Assembly: GCA_002403295.1 (NCBI GenBank)
Contig: DHHN01000080.1
Coordinates: forward strand, 4,334 to 10,164
Direction: 5' to 3'
From: a bacterium UBP1_UBA4771
GTDB taxonomy: Bacteria; Krumholzibacteriota; Krumholzibacteriia; Krumholzibacteriales; Krumholzibacteriaceae
DNA length: 5,831 nucleotides
Below the pieces are notes generated by a model. That model did not search any database and was not told where the DNA came from. It saw only the letters and a program-made list of their open reading frames with translations. A program made the translations under genes and the position numbers. The stretch's first letter is position 1. The number at the start of each line of letters is the position of its first letter. Shown piece by piece: positions 5,452-5,831 of the stretch.

Positions 5452-5831
5452 ATGAGATTGATCTCTCGATTTCCGATCGTCGTTCTCGGCGGCATCGCCG
5501 CCGCGCTGTTCATCGTCTCGTGCGCGAGGAGGGAAGCGGCCCGGCCGCCCGCTCCGGCTTCCTACGGCGAAGCGACGCTCGCGCGCGCCGACGAGTTGAT
5601 CGGAAGCGCCTTCAAGCTGCTGAAGGACGGAGCGGTCGACAGCGCGTTCGCGAGGATCGACGAGGCGATGAAGCTCGCCCCGGGAGCGTTTCTGCCGGCC
5701 TACGCCCTCGTCTGCGCGCAGTCGCTCTCGGGCAGGACGGAGGACGCCATGCGGTCGCTCGAGCGTCTCGCGCGAAACGGCATGGACTATTCCGACATGA
5801 TCGAGGAGGATCCGGATCTCGAGCCGCTGCG
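5452..5831 (+). CDS. TPR-containing lipoprotein, N-terminal part (cut by window end)
   Basis: The frame runs from ATG 5452 to the window edge without a stop, giving 126 complete codons. The N-terminus has Arg residues, a hydrophobic core and a lipobox FIVSC, so Cys24 should be lipidated. Ala at +2 would allow outer-membrane sorting by E. coli rules. A Pro/Ala-rich linker (about 29-37) is followed by paired amphipathic helices typical of tetratricopeptide repeats, about 41-75 (SAFARIDEAMKLAPGAF at the end of one unit) and 83-108. The segment GMDYSDMIEEDPDLEPL (110-126) resembles the 'DPDL-PLR' ending common in TPR lead-ins of larger exported proteins; the C-terminal domain is outside the window, so the function is unknown. 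The Shine-Dalgarno is weak (GCGGGTG). It is transcribed away from the transport genes and shares their control region. Confidence 0.85.
   Translation, partial: MRLISRFPIVVLGGIAAALFIVSCARREAARPPAPASYGEATLARADELIGSAFKLLKDGAVDSAFARIDEAMKLAPGAFLPAYALVCAQSLSGRTEDAMRSLERLARNGMDYSDMIEEDPDLEPL

Overview
The window is GC-rich DNA from a diderm (outer-membrane-bearing) bacterium. It carries two lipoprotein signal peptides, an outer-membrane barrel, a periplasmic LolA-like carrier and Shine-Dalgarno sites of the GGAGG/AAGGA type. The GC-rich wobble positions leave long antisense frames open. I see no mobile element, integrase, CRISPR array, tRNA or rRNA. The lineage cannot be fixed from the sequence: a high-GC deltaproteobacterial/myxococcal-type bacterium or an uncultured phylum near the FCB group would both fit.

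Layout. Six genes lie on the minus strand and one partial gene on the plus strand. Reading the minus strand 5' to 3' (right to left): an ABC ATPase (5241-4546), an FtsX/MacB-type permease (4542-3295, 3 nt behind the ATPase), a 91-bp gap, a LolA-like periplasmic protein (3203-2475, GTG start), and an outer-membrane beta-barrel protein (2478-1153, 4-bp ATGA overlap with the previous gene). A GC-rich stem-loop follows the barrel gene. Next come the ribosome-rescue factor ArfB (999-574) and a small orphan lipoprotein (487-92) followed by a second stem-loop. On the right, a 210-bp divergent intergenic region with three perfect palindromes separates the ATPase from a plus-strand TPR-type lipoprotein (5452 onward), which is cut by the window end.

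How the genes fit together. ATPase and permease form an inner-membrane mechanotransmission-type ABC transporter. The LolA-like protein is built to hold a lipid or lipoprotein in the periplasm, and the barrel sits in the outer membrane. Gene order follows the physical path from cytoplasm to cell surface. This suggests a dedicated trans-envelope route for a lipid, lipoprotein or other hydrophobic cargo, related to but distinct from canonical LolCDE-LolA-LolB: there is one permease instead of two, and a barrel where LolB would be. The cargo cannot be read from the sequence. ArfB and the small lipoprotein look like ordinary neighbours rather than parts of this system.
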